A DNA stretch of 5,720 nt from Spirochaetia bacterium (GCA_025997875.1 BNVE01000181.1:1-5720), one strand, 5' to 3'. Counted from the stretch's first letter, positions 1-5,588 are shown. A program made the numbers and translations. The notes: generated by a model not told the origin, from the sequence alone.

Positions 1-15
1 GCCCCATAGGTACCC

Positions 16-57
16 CCGGCGCCGTCGGACAATAGTCCGCGGCGGCCGGTTTAGTGT
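16..57 (+). terminator. GC-rich hairpin at left edge, possible terminator of an upstream gene
   Basis: Bases 16-30 pair with 35-49 around an AATA loop: 16-20 with 45-49, 21-24 with 40-43 and 26-30 with 35-39, giving 14 pairs interrupted only by T25 and G44. The stem is followed directly by TTTAGTGT (50-57). The run of T is short, so a classical intrinsic terminator is only one reading; a stable 3'-end or REP-like hairpin is another. The gene it would serve lies outside the window. Confidence 0.45.
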
Positions 58-61
58 ATGG

Positions 62-120
62 GCTACGGTAAGATTTTAACGTAAGGAATTCGATCCGCTA
101 TGGTAAGATTTAACGTAAGG
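62..120 (+). repeat. Two direct repeats upstream of the lipoprotein promoter
   Basis: Copy 1 (62-86) and copy 2 (97-120) share GCTAyGGTAAGATTT and AACGTAAGG. They differ by one C/T change and one missing T, and their starts are 35 bp apart. Copy 2 ends 12 bp before the -35 box at 133, so the pair sits at about -47 to -106 relative to the predicted start. That is where an upstream regulator would bind. A simple local duplication would look the same. Confidence 0.6.
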
Positions 121-132
121 CAATGCGCGCCT

Positions 133-161
133 TTGACACCTCTCCCGATATGGTATACAAT
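133..161 (+). promoter_or_regulatory. Sigma-70-type promoter of the small lipoprotein gene
   Basis: A perfect -35 box TTGACA (133-138) is separated by exactly 17 bp from a -10 box TACAAT (156-161, five of six consensus bases). Transcription should start near 168. That leaves a leader of about 25 nt carrying the GAGGAG ribosome binding site at 182-187. Confidence 0.8.
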
Positions 162-192
162 AAATATATAAATTTCTTGACGAGGAGAGCCT

Positions 193-483
193 GTGAAAAA
201 AGCAATATTTACGCTGGTTTTGGTTTTGATGGTAGGCATGATTCTTGGCAGCTGCGCCACCTATGCCACAAAATCGGGAACGCCCCAAGACACGATACCC
301 ATTTTGGCTATGGTTCGCACACTGGACCAGCCGGAGGGGACCCCTATAGCTTCTTATGTTACTGTTTTTGGGATAAGCATTGGCTACGACGATTTTATTG
401 AAAGCGTGAAAGGGCAAAACTACGATATTCTGATTAGAACCTATTTTTTGGGCGTTACCGAGATTATCGCGGTCACAAAATAA
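193..483 (+). CDS. Small lipoprotein of unknown function (96 aa)
   Basis: This is a 96-residue secreted lipoprotein. The start is GTG at 193, chosen because GAGGAG (182-187) stands 5 nt before it and a strong promoter lies just upstream. Residues 1-20 form a signal peptide with KK after the start and a hydrophobic core. A lipobox L18-G19-S20-C21 follows, so the mature protein should begin at lipidated Cys21 and be anchored in a membrane. The mature 76 residues have no cysteine except the anchor and no motif I can tie to an enzyme. The second half alternates short hydrophobic strands and polar turns, which suggests a small beta-rich domain. The pattern loosely resembles small, often multicopy, spirochaete lipoproteins, but I cannot name the family. 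The gene stands alone, is visibly more AT-rich than the phosphorylase gene, and converges on the transporter gene. Existence is well supported; function is unknown. Confidence 0.85.
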   Translation: MKKAIFTLVLVLMVGMILGSCATYATKSGTPQDTIPILAMVRTLDQPEGTPIASYVTVFGISIGYDDFIESVKGQNYDILIRTYFLGVTEIIAVTK

Positions 484-496
484 GTTTACGGCTGTC

Positions 497-538
497 GCGC
501 GGCGCTTACTCAATTGTCATAATGCCGCGCTTTAGTGT
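497..538 (+). terminator. Hairpin between convergent genes, probable terminator of the lipoprotein gene
   Basis: GCGCGGC (497-503) pairs perfectly with GCCGCGC (524-530) around a 20-base loop. TTTAGTGT (531-538) follows at once. The stem begins 13 bases after the lipoprotein stop and ends 15 bases before the convergent transporter stop, so it may serve both strands. The T run is weak on the plus strand and absent on the minus strand. Confidence 0.5.
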
Positions 539-545
539 GCCTGAA

Positions 546-1304
546 TCATTGCATAAACGGGCTGTACCTTACCCCCACATCGTACACGTCGACATTTTCT
601 CTTTTTTTCAGCAGGTGTACTATGCGGTAGGTGACGGGGGTTAACGCGCCTTCAATGGCGCATTTCAGAAAACAGTTGGTTGCTATCAGGCTCCAAAAAA
701 GTTCCCGGGGAAAGACTCCGGTGGCGCACCCAACCAGAAAAAAGATGAAGCTGTCCAGAAACTCCCCTACCAGGGTGGAGCCTATGGTTCTGACCCAGAG
801 CAAACGCCCCTTCATCAAGACTTTCATGCGGGAAAGCACCATTGAGTTGGAAAATTCCCCTACCCAATAGCCCGCAAGGCTCGCCAGCACAATGCCGCCC
901 GAGCTCATGCCCCCCAGGATCGCGTCGTAAGCGGCGCCGCCGGCATAGCCTTCCCACTCGGCTTCACCGGGCAGGATGCGGAGCACAAAGAAAACCACGG
1001 CGGAAAGGGTCAGGGCCACAAAGCCCGTCAGGATAACCCGCCGCGAAGCCCTAAAACCGTACACCTCAGTCATGATGTCGCCGAACACATAGGACAAGGG
1101 AAAAAGCAAGGTGCCGCCGTCAAAGACAAGAGGGATATTGAAAACCGGAAGGCTAAAGCCCATGTCCACGATTTTCGCCGACGAAGCAACGTTGCTCACG
1201 ATAAGGATAGCCACAAAAGCGGCCATCACCAGATCGAGATACCGGTAGGAACGGCCGGAAGGAGAAGGCGCAAGAGGTGTGGATTGCGGGGTAGAAGATG
1301 GCAT
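546..1304 (-). CDS. yhhQ: Queuosine precursor transporter, YhhQ (VUT) family
   Basis: This is a 252-residue integral membrane protein that should carry a queuosine precursor (preQ0, preQ1 or queuine-type base) across the inner membrane for tRNA modification. Length and hydrophobic pattern, about six membrane segments, fit the YhhQ/VUT family (Pfam PF02592). Visible family features are N38 and K44 at the end of the first helix, F68-P-L-S-Y followed by G75-D-I-M-T-E-V-Y-G-F84 with R88-R89, then G149-E-F, and G180-E-F-L-D-S-F-I-F-F189 in a late helix. The first 18 residues are a Ser/Pro-rich extension. The ATG at 1304 is preceded by AAGGAG (1310-1315) at 5 nt. The preQ1-type riboswitch ending in that ribosome binding site independently supports the substrate. 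I found no strong promoter in 1352-1461, so expression may come partly by read-through from glgP. The exact substrate is inferred. Confidence 0.93.
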   Translation of the reverse strand: MPSSTPQSTPLAPSPSGRSYRYLDLVMAAFVAILIVSNVASSAKIVDMGFSLPVFNIPLVFDGGTLLFPLSYVFGDIMTEVYGFRASRRVILTGFVALTLSAVVFFVLRILPGEAEWEGYAGGAAYDAILGGMSSGGIVLASLAGYWVGEFSNSMVLSRMKVLMKGRLLWVRTIGSTLVGEFLDSFIFFLVGCATGVFPRELFWSLIATNCFLKCAIEGALTPVTYRIVHLLKKRENVDVYDVGVRYSPFMQ

Positions 1305-1309
1305 TGAAA

Positions 1310-1351
1310 CTCCTTGTTTTGTTAAAGCGGGTGTTTTCCTGGGATACCGCT
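1310..1351 (-). promoter_or_regulatory. PreQ1 class I riboswitch in the yhhQ leader
   Basis: Read on the minus strand, AGCGG (1351-1347) pairs with CCGCU (1330-1326) to form stem P1. The C just before the 3' strand (1331, context ACAC) is where the preQ1-pairing cytosine of this class lies. The tail UUAACAAAACAAGG (1325-1312) matches, as I remember it, the A-rich tail of the Thermoanaerobacter tengcongensis preQ1 aptamer. Loop bases C-A-G (1341-1339) can pair with C...G of the tail (C at 1316, G at 1313) to form the P2 pseudoknot, with one further C-G pair (1342 with 1312). The tail runs into the AAGGAG ribosome binding site (1315-1310), so ligand binding should hide it and block translation of yhhQ. 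The stretch joining P2 to the ligand-binding C is longer than in the minimal aptamer. Confidence 0.88.
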
Positions 1352-1373
1352 GTGTATTACTTTACTATTAATC

Positions 1374-1455
1374 AACCGCGAAGGCGAAAAAGGCGCAGAA
1401 GTAAAAGAAACTCTATATTCTCCTTTCCTTTTTCGCCTTATGCGCCTTTGCGGTT
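1374..1455. repeat. 82-base inverted repeat built of 9-base units
   Basis: Position 1374 pairs with 1455 and pairing continues inward without gaps to about 1408/1421, with only a few mismatches and two G-T wobbles. Each arm starts with AACCGC and is made of 9-base steps: on the plus strand AAGGCGAAA (1381), AAGGCGCAG (1390), AAGTAAAAG (1399); on the other arm, read from the minus strand, AAGGCGCAT, AAGGCGAAA, AAGGAAAGG. It fills most of the space between the glgP stop and the yhhQ riboswitch. It could protect or end the glgP transcript, or be a dispersed palindromic element. Confidence 0.85.
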
Positions 1456-1461
1456 AAAATT

Positions 1462-4002
1462 TTACGCCCACTTGATAAATCCCGTCCGGTAGGGATGCAC
1501 CAGGGCCGCATGTTTGGGCAGGATACGTATGGTATGGCCCTGCATGCCGGTATCGGCGCATTCGATCCGCACCTGGAAGAGGTGGACGCTGCCTTCTTGA
1601 CCGATGGCCTTCATCTCCGTTTTCCGGGCGTTCTTGATCTCCGTGCTCTGGTTGGACACCGAACCGTGGTACAGTTCCACCTGGAGCTCATCCGGGGAAA
1701 TGGGGCCCAGTTCAATACGGGCCGTGACGGTGAGGGCGTCCCCCCGCTGCATCACGGGCTTGGCGTTGGAATCGATCCGGATAATCTTAATGCCGTCCCA
1801 GGACTGGCGCAGTTTGCCGAAATAGGCCGCCAGGGACTTGGACTCCGCGTAGTCGTCCTTGATGATGCGGCGGTAATTCTTGAGGGCGGGGAAGTAGAAA
1901 TTGTTGGAGTAGTCCATCAGCATCCGGTGGCTGGACATGGAATGGCCAATTTCCTTCATGCAGGTCTTCATCCGTTTAATCCATTCCCGGGGCAGACCGT
2001 CACGGCCGCGCTGGTAGAAGAGGGGGATAATGTCCCGTTCCAGGAGGTCGTAGAGGGCCTTGCTCTCCACATCGTCCTGGAGTTGGTCGTCGTTGTACTG
2101 TTCGCCCTGGCCGATGGCCCAGCCCACTTCGGCGTTGTAGGCCTCGTCCCACCAGCCGTCCAGGATGGAGCAGTTAAGGACGCCGTTCATGGCGGCCTTC
2201 ATGCCGCTGGTACCGGAGGCTTCCATGGGCCGCCGGGGGGTATTGAGCCACACGTCGCCGCCGCTGGTCAAATACCGGGCAACGGTCATGTCGTAGTTTT
2301 CCACAAAAATGATGCGGCTGGTAACGTCGTATTTTTCCGCAAAGTGGATGATGTCCCGGATAAGATCCTTGCCGGGCATGTCGTGGGGATGGGCCTTTCC
2401 GGCGAAGATCAGCTGGATGGGCCGTTCGTTGTCCTTGATCAGCCGGAGCAGCCGTTCCGGATCCCGCAGGAGCAGGTTTCCCCGCTTGTAGGTGGCGAAG
2501 CGGCGGGCAAAACAGAGGGTCAGCGCATAGGGGGACAGGGCGTCTTCGGCCTCCCGGATACGGCGTTCCACTGCGCCGACCCGTTTATGGTGTTCCCGGA
2601 TGCGGTCCCGCACAAAGGCAACCAGCCGTTCACGGCGCCTTTCATGGGTGCGCCAGAGTTCTTCGTCGGAAATGCGGTCCATACGGTCCCAAATTGCCAA
2701 ATCCGTAGGCTCTTCCTCAAAATGGGGGCCGAAGTAGCGATCCAAAAGGTCCACCATGCCGCTGGAAACCCAGGTTCGGGGGTGTACCCCGTTGGTCACA
2801 TGGTGAATGGGCACCTCTTCCAGGGGAAGGCCGGGCCAGAGGCCCTTCCACATCTCCCGGGAAACCACCCCGTGGAGCTTGGCAACCCCATTGGCATAGG
2901 CGGCAAACTTGAGGGCCAGTACGGTCATACAGTAGGTTTCACGGTCATCGTTGGCCTGCACCCGTCCCAGGCCCAGGAAGTCCTTCCAGGAAATCCCCAG
3001 AATTTGCGGCCATTGGCGGAAATATTTTTCCATAAGGGCGATGTCAAAACGCTCGTTCCCCGCGGGAACCGGAGTATGGGTGGTAAAGATATTGGTGGGC
3101 CAGACCGCTTCCCGGGCTTCGTCAAAGGAAAACTGCTTTTCCGTCATGATTTCCCGAACCCGTTCCAGCCCCAGGAAGGCTGCGTGGCCTTCGTTCATGT
3201 GGGTGGCGGCGGGGTTGATCCCCAGGGCCCGCAGGGCGCGGATGCCCCCTATCCCCAGGAGAATTTCCTGCTGAATACGGGTTTCCTTGTCCCCGCCGTA
3301 GAGGGCGGCGGTCACGTTCCGGATATCCGGGGCGTTTTCTTCGATATTGGTATCCAAAAGGTAGAGGGAACTGCGGCCGACCTTGACTTCCCAGATCTGG
3401 GCAATGGCCTGGCGGCCCGCCATATCCACGGAAATCTTGATGGGATTGCCGTCTTTGCCGAATTTCCGCTCAACCGGCATATTGTACCAGTCGTTTTCGG
3501 GGTAGGTTTCCTGCTGAAAGCCGTCGGCGTTGAGGGCCTGCTTGAAATAGCCCTGCCGGTACAGCAGGCCGATACCCACCAGGGGGAGCCCCATGTCGGA
3601 GGATGTCTTCATGTGGTCCCCGGAGAGGATGCCCAGGCCCCCTGAATAGATGGGGAGGGATACGTCCATGCCGTATTCCATGGAGAAATAGGCTACCACA
3701 TCCTTCCTGGAACCCCGGTACCAGGTATCGCCCTTCTTGTAGCGCTGGAACCGCTCGTAGACCTCTTTTAAAGCCGCCAAATATGAATCATCCTTTGCCG
3801 CCTGGGCAAGCCGTTCCTGGCTGACCATGCCCAAGGTCCGGATAGGGCTCTGCTGAGACTCAAGCCAAGCGTCATAATCCAACCTGATAAAGAGCTGAAC
3901 CGCGTCATAATTCCATGAAAGCCAGAGATTGCGGGCAATCTCCTCAAGGGGCTTAAGAGGTCCGGGAAGTTTCGGCTTAACCGTATATGTGGATATATTC
4001 AT
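1462..4002 (-). CDS. glgP: Alpha-glucan (glycogen) phosphorylase, short type, GT35
   Basis: This 846-residue cytoplasmic, pyridoxal-phosphate-dependent enzyme splits alpha-1,4-glucan with phosphate to release glucose 1-phosphate. An N-terminal DUF3417-type region (about residues 10-110, with NLWLSWN) precedes the phosphorylase domain. Motifs in order are FSMEYG; SGGLGILSGDH; HMNEGHAAF (268-276); TTHTPVPAGNERF near 305; HVTNGVH; and the PLP site EASGTSGMKAAMN with Lys602 as the cofactor lysine. A beta-rich C-terminal segment of about 105 residues follows, as usual in the roughly 850-residue bacterial subfamily that lacks the allosteric sites of the muscle enzyme. Catalytic motifs are intact and the frame is unbroken. 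The ATG at 4002 is the only sensible start: an in-frame TAA lies 9 nt upstream. No Shine-Dalgarno sequence precedes it, and the promoter suggests a leaderless mRNA. No other glycogen genes are in the window. Confidence 0.97.
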   Translation of the reverse strand: MNISTYTVKPKLPGPLKPLEEIARNLWLSWNYDAVQLFIRLDYDAWLESQQSPIRTLGMVSQERLAQAAKDDSYLAALKEVYERFQRYKKGDTWYRGSRKDVVAYFSMEYGMDVSLPIYSGGLGILSGDHMKTSSDMGLPLVGIGLLYRQGYFKQALNADGFQQETYPENDWYNMPVERKFGKDGNPIKISVDMAGRQAIAQIWEVKVGRSSLYLLDTNIEENAPDIRNVTAALYGGDKETRIQQEILLGIGGIRALRALGINPAATHMNEGHAAFLGLERVREIMTEKQFSFDEAREAVWPTNIFTTHTPVPAGNERFDIALMEKYFRQWPQILGISWKDFLGLGRVQANDDRETYCMTVLALKFAAYANGVAKLHGVVSREMWKGLWPGLPLEEVPIHHVTNGVHPRTWVSSGMVDLLDRYFGPHFEEEPTDLAIWDRMDRISDEELWRTHERRRERLVAFVRDRIREHHKRVGAVERRIREAEDALSPYALTLCFARRFATYKRGNLLLRDPERLLRLIKDNERPIQLIFAGKAHPHDMPGKDLIRDIIHFAEKYDVTSRIIFVENYDMTVARYLTSGGDVWLNTPRRPMEASGTSGMKAAMNGVLNCSILDGWWDEAYNAEVGWAIGQGEQYNDDQLQDDVESKALYDLLERDIIPLFYQRGRDGLPREWIKRMKTCMKEIGHSMSSHRMLMDYSNNFYFPALKNYRRIIKDDYAESKSLAAYFGKLRQSWDGIKIIRIDSNAKPVMQRGDALTVTARIELGPISPDELQVELYHGSVSNQSTEIKNARKTEMKAIGQEGSVHLFQVRIECADTGMQGHTIRILPKHAALVHPYRTGFIKWA

Positions 4003-4008
4003 GATGAA

Positions 4009-4037
4009 AGTTTATGCCCATGGGGGACTAATGTCAA
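4009..4037 (-). promoter_or_regulatory. Sigma-70-type promoter of glgP giving a leaderless transcript
   Basis: On the minus strand a perfect -35 TTGACA (4037-4032) is followed after exactly 17 bp by TAAACT (4014-4009, four of six consensus bases). Counting seven bases downstream of the -10 box puts the start at 4002, the A of the glgP ATG. An in-frame TAA overlaps the -10 box, so translation cannot begin further upstream. Confidence 0.7.
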
Positions 4038-4057
4038 CGCAATACATTTGTACTTGT

Positions 4058-4077
4058 AAAAAAAGGCGTTATGAACG
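4058..4077 (-). terminator. Weak intrinsic terminator after the anti-sigma gene
   Basis: On the minus strand CGTT-CAT-AACG (4077-4067) forms a 4-bp stem with a 3-base loop, then CC and seven T (4064-4058). It begins 11 bases after the anti-sigma stop codon. The T run is good but the stem is short, so partial read-through into glgP is possible. Confidence 0.45.
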
Positions 4078-4087
4078 TAATTTCACA

Positions 4088-4600
4088 TTAGTGCAGCCCA
4101 AACCGCTCGGAGAGTTCCTTGAGGTGGCTGCCGATAAAAAGGGCGCCGTAGCCGGTTAAAACCACCCCGATGGTGAGCCCCACGGGGAGCAGGAAGGAGG
4201 ACCCCAGGGTCCGGGCGACCCGGACAAAGTCCCCGCCGAAAAAAGAGGTGGAAAGGGAGACCAGCATCACCACTCCGGCGATAACCCAGCTGCGGAAGGA
4301 CACACCGGCGGCGGATTCCTGATAGGCGGGATGCCCGGCATACTGCCCCGCATTCTGCGCAGCTTCGTCTGTTTCGCTTTCTTCATTGAAAATTTGGGCC
4401 ATTATCTGGTCCTCAAAATCCGGAGCAGGGGGGAAAAAATCGTTCCGTAAAATGTCCCGGGAGACCTGGAAGCGTTCTATTTCCTGGGCGCAGTCGGGAC
4501 AGAAGAAGCAGTGTATACCCATACGGATGCGGAGCAAGAGGGGGATAGCTTCATCTCCGGCACATTCATATACGCGATCCAAAAGGTTCTGACAACTCAT
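4088..4600 (-). CDS. Zinc-finger (ZAS-type) membrane anti-sigma factor
   Basis: This 170-residue protein should hold the ECF sigma factor encoded just upstream inactive at the inner membrane. The N-terminal cytoplasmic part has H30-x3-C34-x2-C37, the zinc-binding signature of the ZAS anti-sigma domain. Upstream Cys13 or Cys3 is a candidate fourth ligand, and C31 lies inside the motif. An acidic, Gln/Ala-rich linker (about 72-100) leads to two hydrophobic segments at about 104-121 and 136-157, so the chain probably crosses the membrane twice and ends inside. Many family members have a single span, so the second is a small departure. The ATG at 4600 overlaps the sigma stop as ATGA and is preceded by AAGGAGG (4607-4613) at 6 nt. 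The cysteine-rich motif would allow release by thiol oxidation or zinc loss, but the signal is not visible from sequence. Confidence 0.88.
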   Translation of the reverse strand: MSCQNLLDRVYECAGDEAIPLLLRIRMGIHCFFCPDCAQEIERFQVSRDILRNDFFPPAPDFEDQIMAQIFNEESETDEAAQNAGQYAGHPAYQESAAGVSFRSWVIAGVVMLVSLSTSFFGGDFVRVARTLGSSFLLPVGLTIGVVLTGYGALFIGSHLKELSERFGLH

Positions 4601-5172
4601 GCTATGCCTCCTTCGGCAATGCCCGCTAACTTGGCCCGCAGCAACTTCTTGGCCCGGAACACATGGGATTTGATGGTATTTACCGGGTAGCCGGTAATCG
4701 CCTCAATCTCCTGATAGGACCGGTCGTAAAAAAAGAACAGGTCCACGCAGATCCGGTACCGCTCGGGGAGCTCCGTAAGCGCCGCCAGCACCGCTTCCCG
4801 GGCCGCGGAACGGATCGCCCGCCGCTCCGGGGTATCCCCATCGCTTGCATGATCCTCTTCCGCCAGGCTGCGGTACTCCTTCTTCCGGGTGATACCGTTC
4901 ACCGCCGTGTTATAGGCGATCTTGTACAGCCAGGTTGAAAACCGGGACCGCCCCTCAAAACGGGCCAGGCTGCGGTACACCTTGAGGAACACATCCTGGG
5001 TAAAGTCGGAAGCATCCTCAGGGTTCCGGAAAAAGCTCAAACCCATGCCGTAAACGGCCTGTTCATGCCGTTTTACCAGCAGCCGGAATAAGCTTTTCTG
5101 CCCCGAGACGACCTGGCTGACGATCAAGAGATCGTCATTGTCCCCCATGGAGACACCGCCTCCCCCTGTCAT
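4597..5172 (-). CDS. ECF-type RNA polymerase sigma factor (RpoE-like)
   Basis: This 191-residue group 4 sigma factor should direct RNA polymerase to a small stress regulon and be held by the anti-sigma factor downstream. Region 2 spans about 28-98, with DFTQDVFLKVYR (56-67, core-binding helix) and FSTWLYKIAYN (78-88, -10 recognition). Region 4 spans about 129-182: LTELPERYR, then the -35-binding helix-turn-helix SYQEIEAITGYPVNTIKSHV and a basic tail. No extra C-terminal domain is present. The longest frame begins at ATG 5172, overlapping the previous stop as ATGA but without a good ribosome binding site. ATG 5148 (Met9) has GGGGAGG at 5159-5165, 10 nt upstream, and fits the usual family N-terminus, so it may be the real start (183 aa). 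The gene lies between its membrane neighbours with 4-bp overlaps, so translation is probably coupled. Autoregulation is likely for the class but unproven here. Confidence 0.94.
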   Translation of the reverse strand: MTGGGGVSMGDNDDLLIVSQVVSGQKSLFRLLVKRHEQAVYGMGLSFFRNPEDASDFTQDVFLKVYRSLARFEGRSRFSTWLYKIAYNTAVNGITRKKEYRSLAEEDHASDGDTPERRAIRSAAREAVLAALTELPERYRICVDLFFFYDRSYQEIEAITGYPVNTIKSHVFRAKKLLRAKLAGIAEGGIA

Positions 5173-5507
5173 GAGGCTCTGTCGCCGCGCTTAATCCCGT
5201 AATAAATCAAAAGGCCCGCTCCCATGGAGAGGGGGATAAGCCCGCCTAAAAGGGCATAATTGGTCCCCTCGATAATGGCCAGAAAAATGGTTAAGGCCAC
5301 CCCCACGCAGCTTAAAAGCAGGCCCGCAAGCAGGCTGAAGGACAGGAGGTCGAATTCATCCCTAGCGAACTGCCCAGCCTTGATGAGCAGGGTCTTACGC
5401 CGGTGATTCCAGAGGAGGTAGAAAAAAATCACCACCGATCCCATCACGATCCCCACAATGGGGATTATTGAAATGATCACCTGGGCGGCCGAAGATATCT
5501 GCTCCAC
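5169..5507 (-). CDS. Small three-pass membrane protein (DUF6249-like), first gene of the sigma operon
   Basis: A 112-residue inner-membrane protein with hydrophobic segments at about 10-33, 57-79 and 85-104. A basic stretch (HRRK, 35-38) and a polar loop with KAGQFARDEF lie between the first two. The layout of one helix, an R/K-rich link, a short cytoplasmic loop and two further helices resembles the DUF6249 family, which I recall beside sigma-70 genes; the assignment is tentative. I chose GTG at 5507 over ATG at 5576 because AAGGAG (5514-5519) stands 6 nt upstream of the GTG. The TATAAT promoter (5530-5535) would also lie inside the longer reading frame, and the extra 23 residues are polar and charged, unlike the rest. 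The stop overlaps the longest sigma start as ATGA, so the two are tied. It may sense or relay an envelope signal to the sigma/anti-sigma pair, but nothing in the sequence shows it. Confidence 0.82.
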   Translation of the reverse strand: MEQISSAAQVIISIIPIVGIVMGSVVIFFYLLWNHRRKTLLIKAGQFARDEFDLLSFSLLAGLLLSCVGVALTIFLAIIEGTNYALLGGLIPLSMGAGLLIYYGIKRGDRAS

Positions 5508-5529
5508 TAAGGGCTCCTTCCTTATGACA

Positions 5530-5559
5530 ATTATACATTTTTCGTCAGACTTTGGACAA
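5530..5559 (-). promoter_or_regulatory. Sigma-70-type promoter of the membrane protein/sigma/anti-sigma operon
   Basis: On the minus strand a perfect -10 TATAAT (5535-5530) lies 18 bp after TTGTCC (5559-5554, four of six -35 consensus bases). The predicted start near 5523 gives a 16-nt leader holding the AAGGAG site of the GTG-initiated first gene. The operon therefore has a basal vegetative promoter and need not depend only on its own sigma factor. Confidence 0.72.
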
Positions 5560-5588
5560 CCCTTGTATTTTGACACTGTATGGGGGGA

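Noticed and set aside
76..513. A 145-codon minus-strand frame over the lipoprotein gene.
   Set aside because: It covers the lipoprotein promoter and coding region in antisense, has no ribosome binding site or domain, and is Arg/Asn-rich in an unnatural way. The plus-strand gene has promoter, ribosome binding site, signal peptide and lipobox.
652..957. A 101-codon frame on the minus strand within the transporter gene.
   Set aside because: It is out of frame with the YhhQ-family protein and rich in Arg/Gly, a typical coding shadow.
1374..1455. The AAGGCG periodicity as a CRISPR-like or minisatellite array.
   Set aside because: The units are only 9 bases, have no spacers and form an inverted repeat rather than a direct array.
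1298..1492. A 64-codon plus-strand frame across the yhhQ leader and palindrome.
   Set aside because: It runs through the riboswitch and the inverted repeat, has no ribosome binding site, and its Arg/Lys-rich translation reflects the 9-base repeats.
1495..3645. A 716-codon open frame on the plus strand.
   Set aside because: It lies entirely antisense to the glgP gene, which has intact family motifs throughout. Its translation is rich in G, P, V and H with no recognisable domain. Long antisense frames are expected opposite GC-rich genes with strong codon bias.
3929..4159. A 76-codon plus-strand frame between glgP and the anti-sigma gene.
   Set aside because: It overlaps both genes in antisense and spans the glgP promoter. 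No ribosome binding site or recognisable product.
4663..4938. A 91-codon plus-strand frame inside the sigma factor gene.
   Set aside because: It is antisense to the conserved region 2-region 4 coding sequence of the ECF sigma factor.
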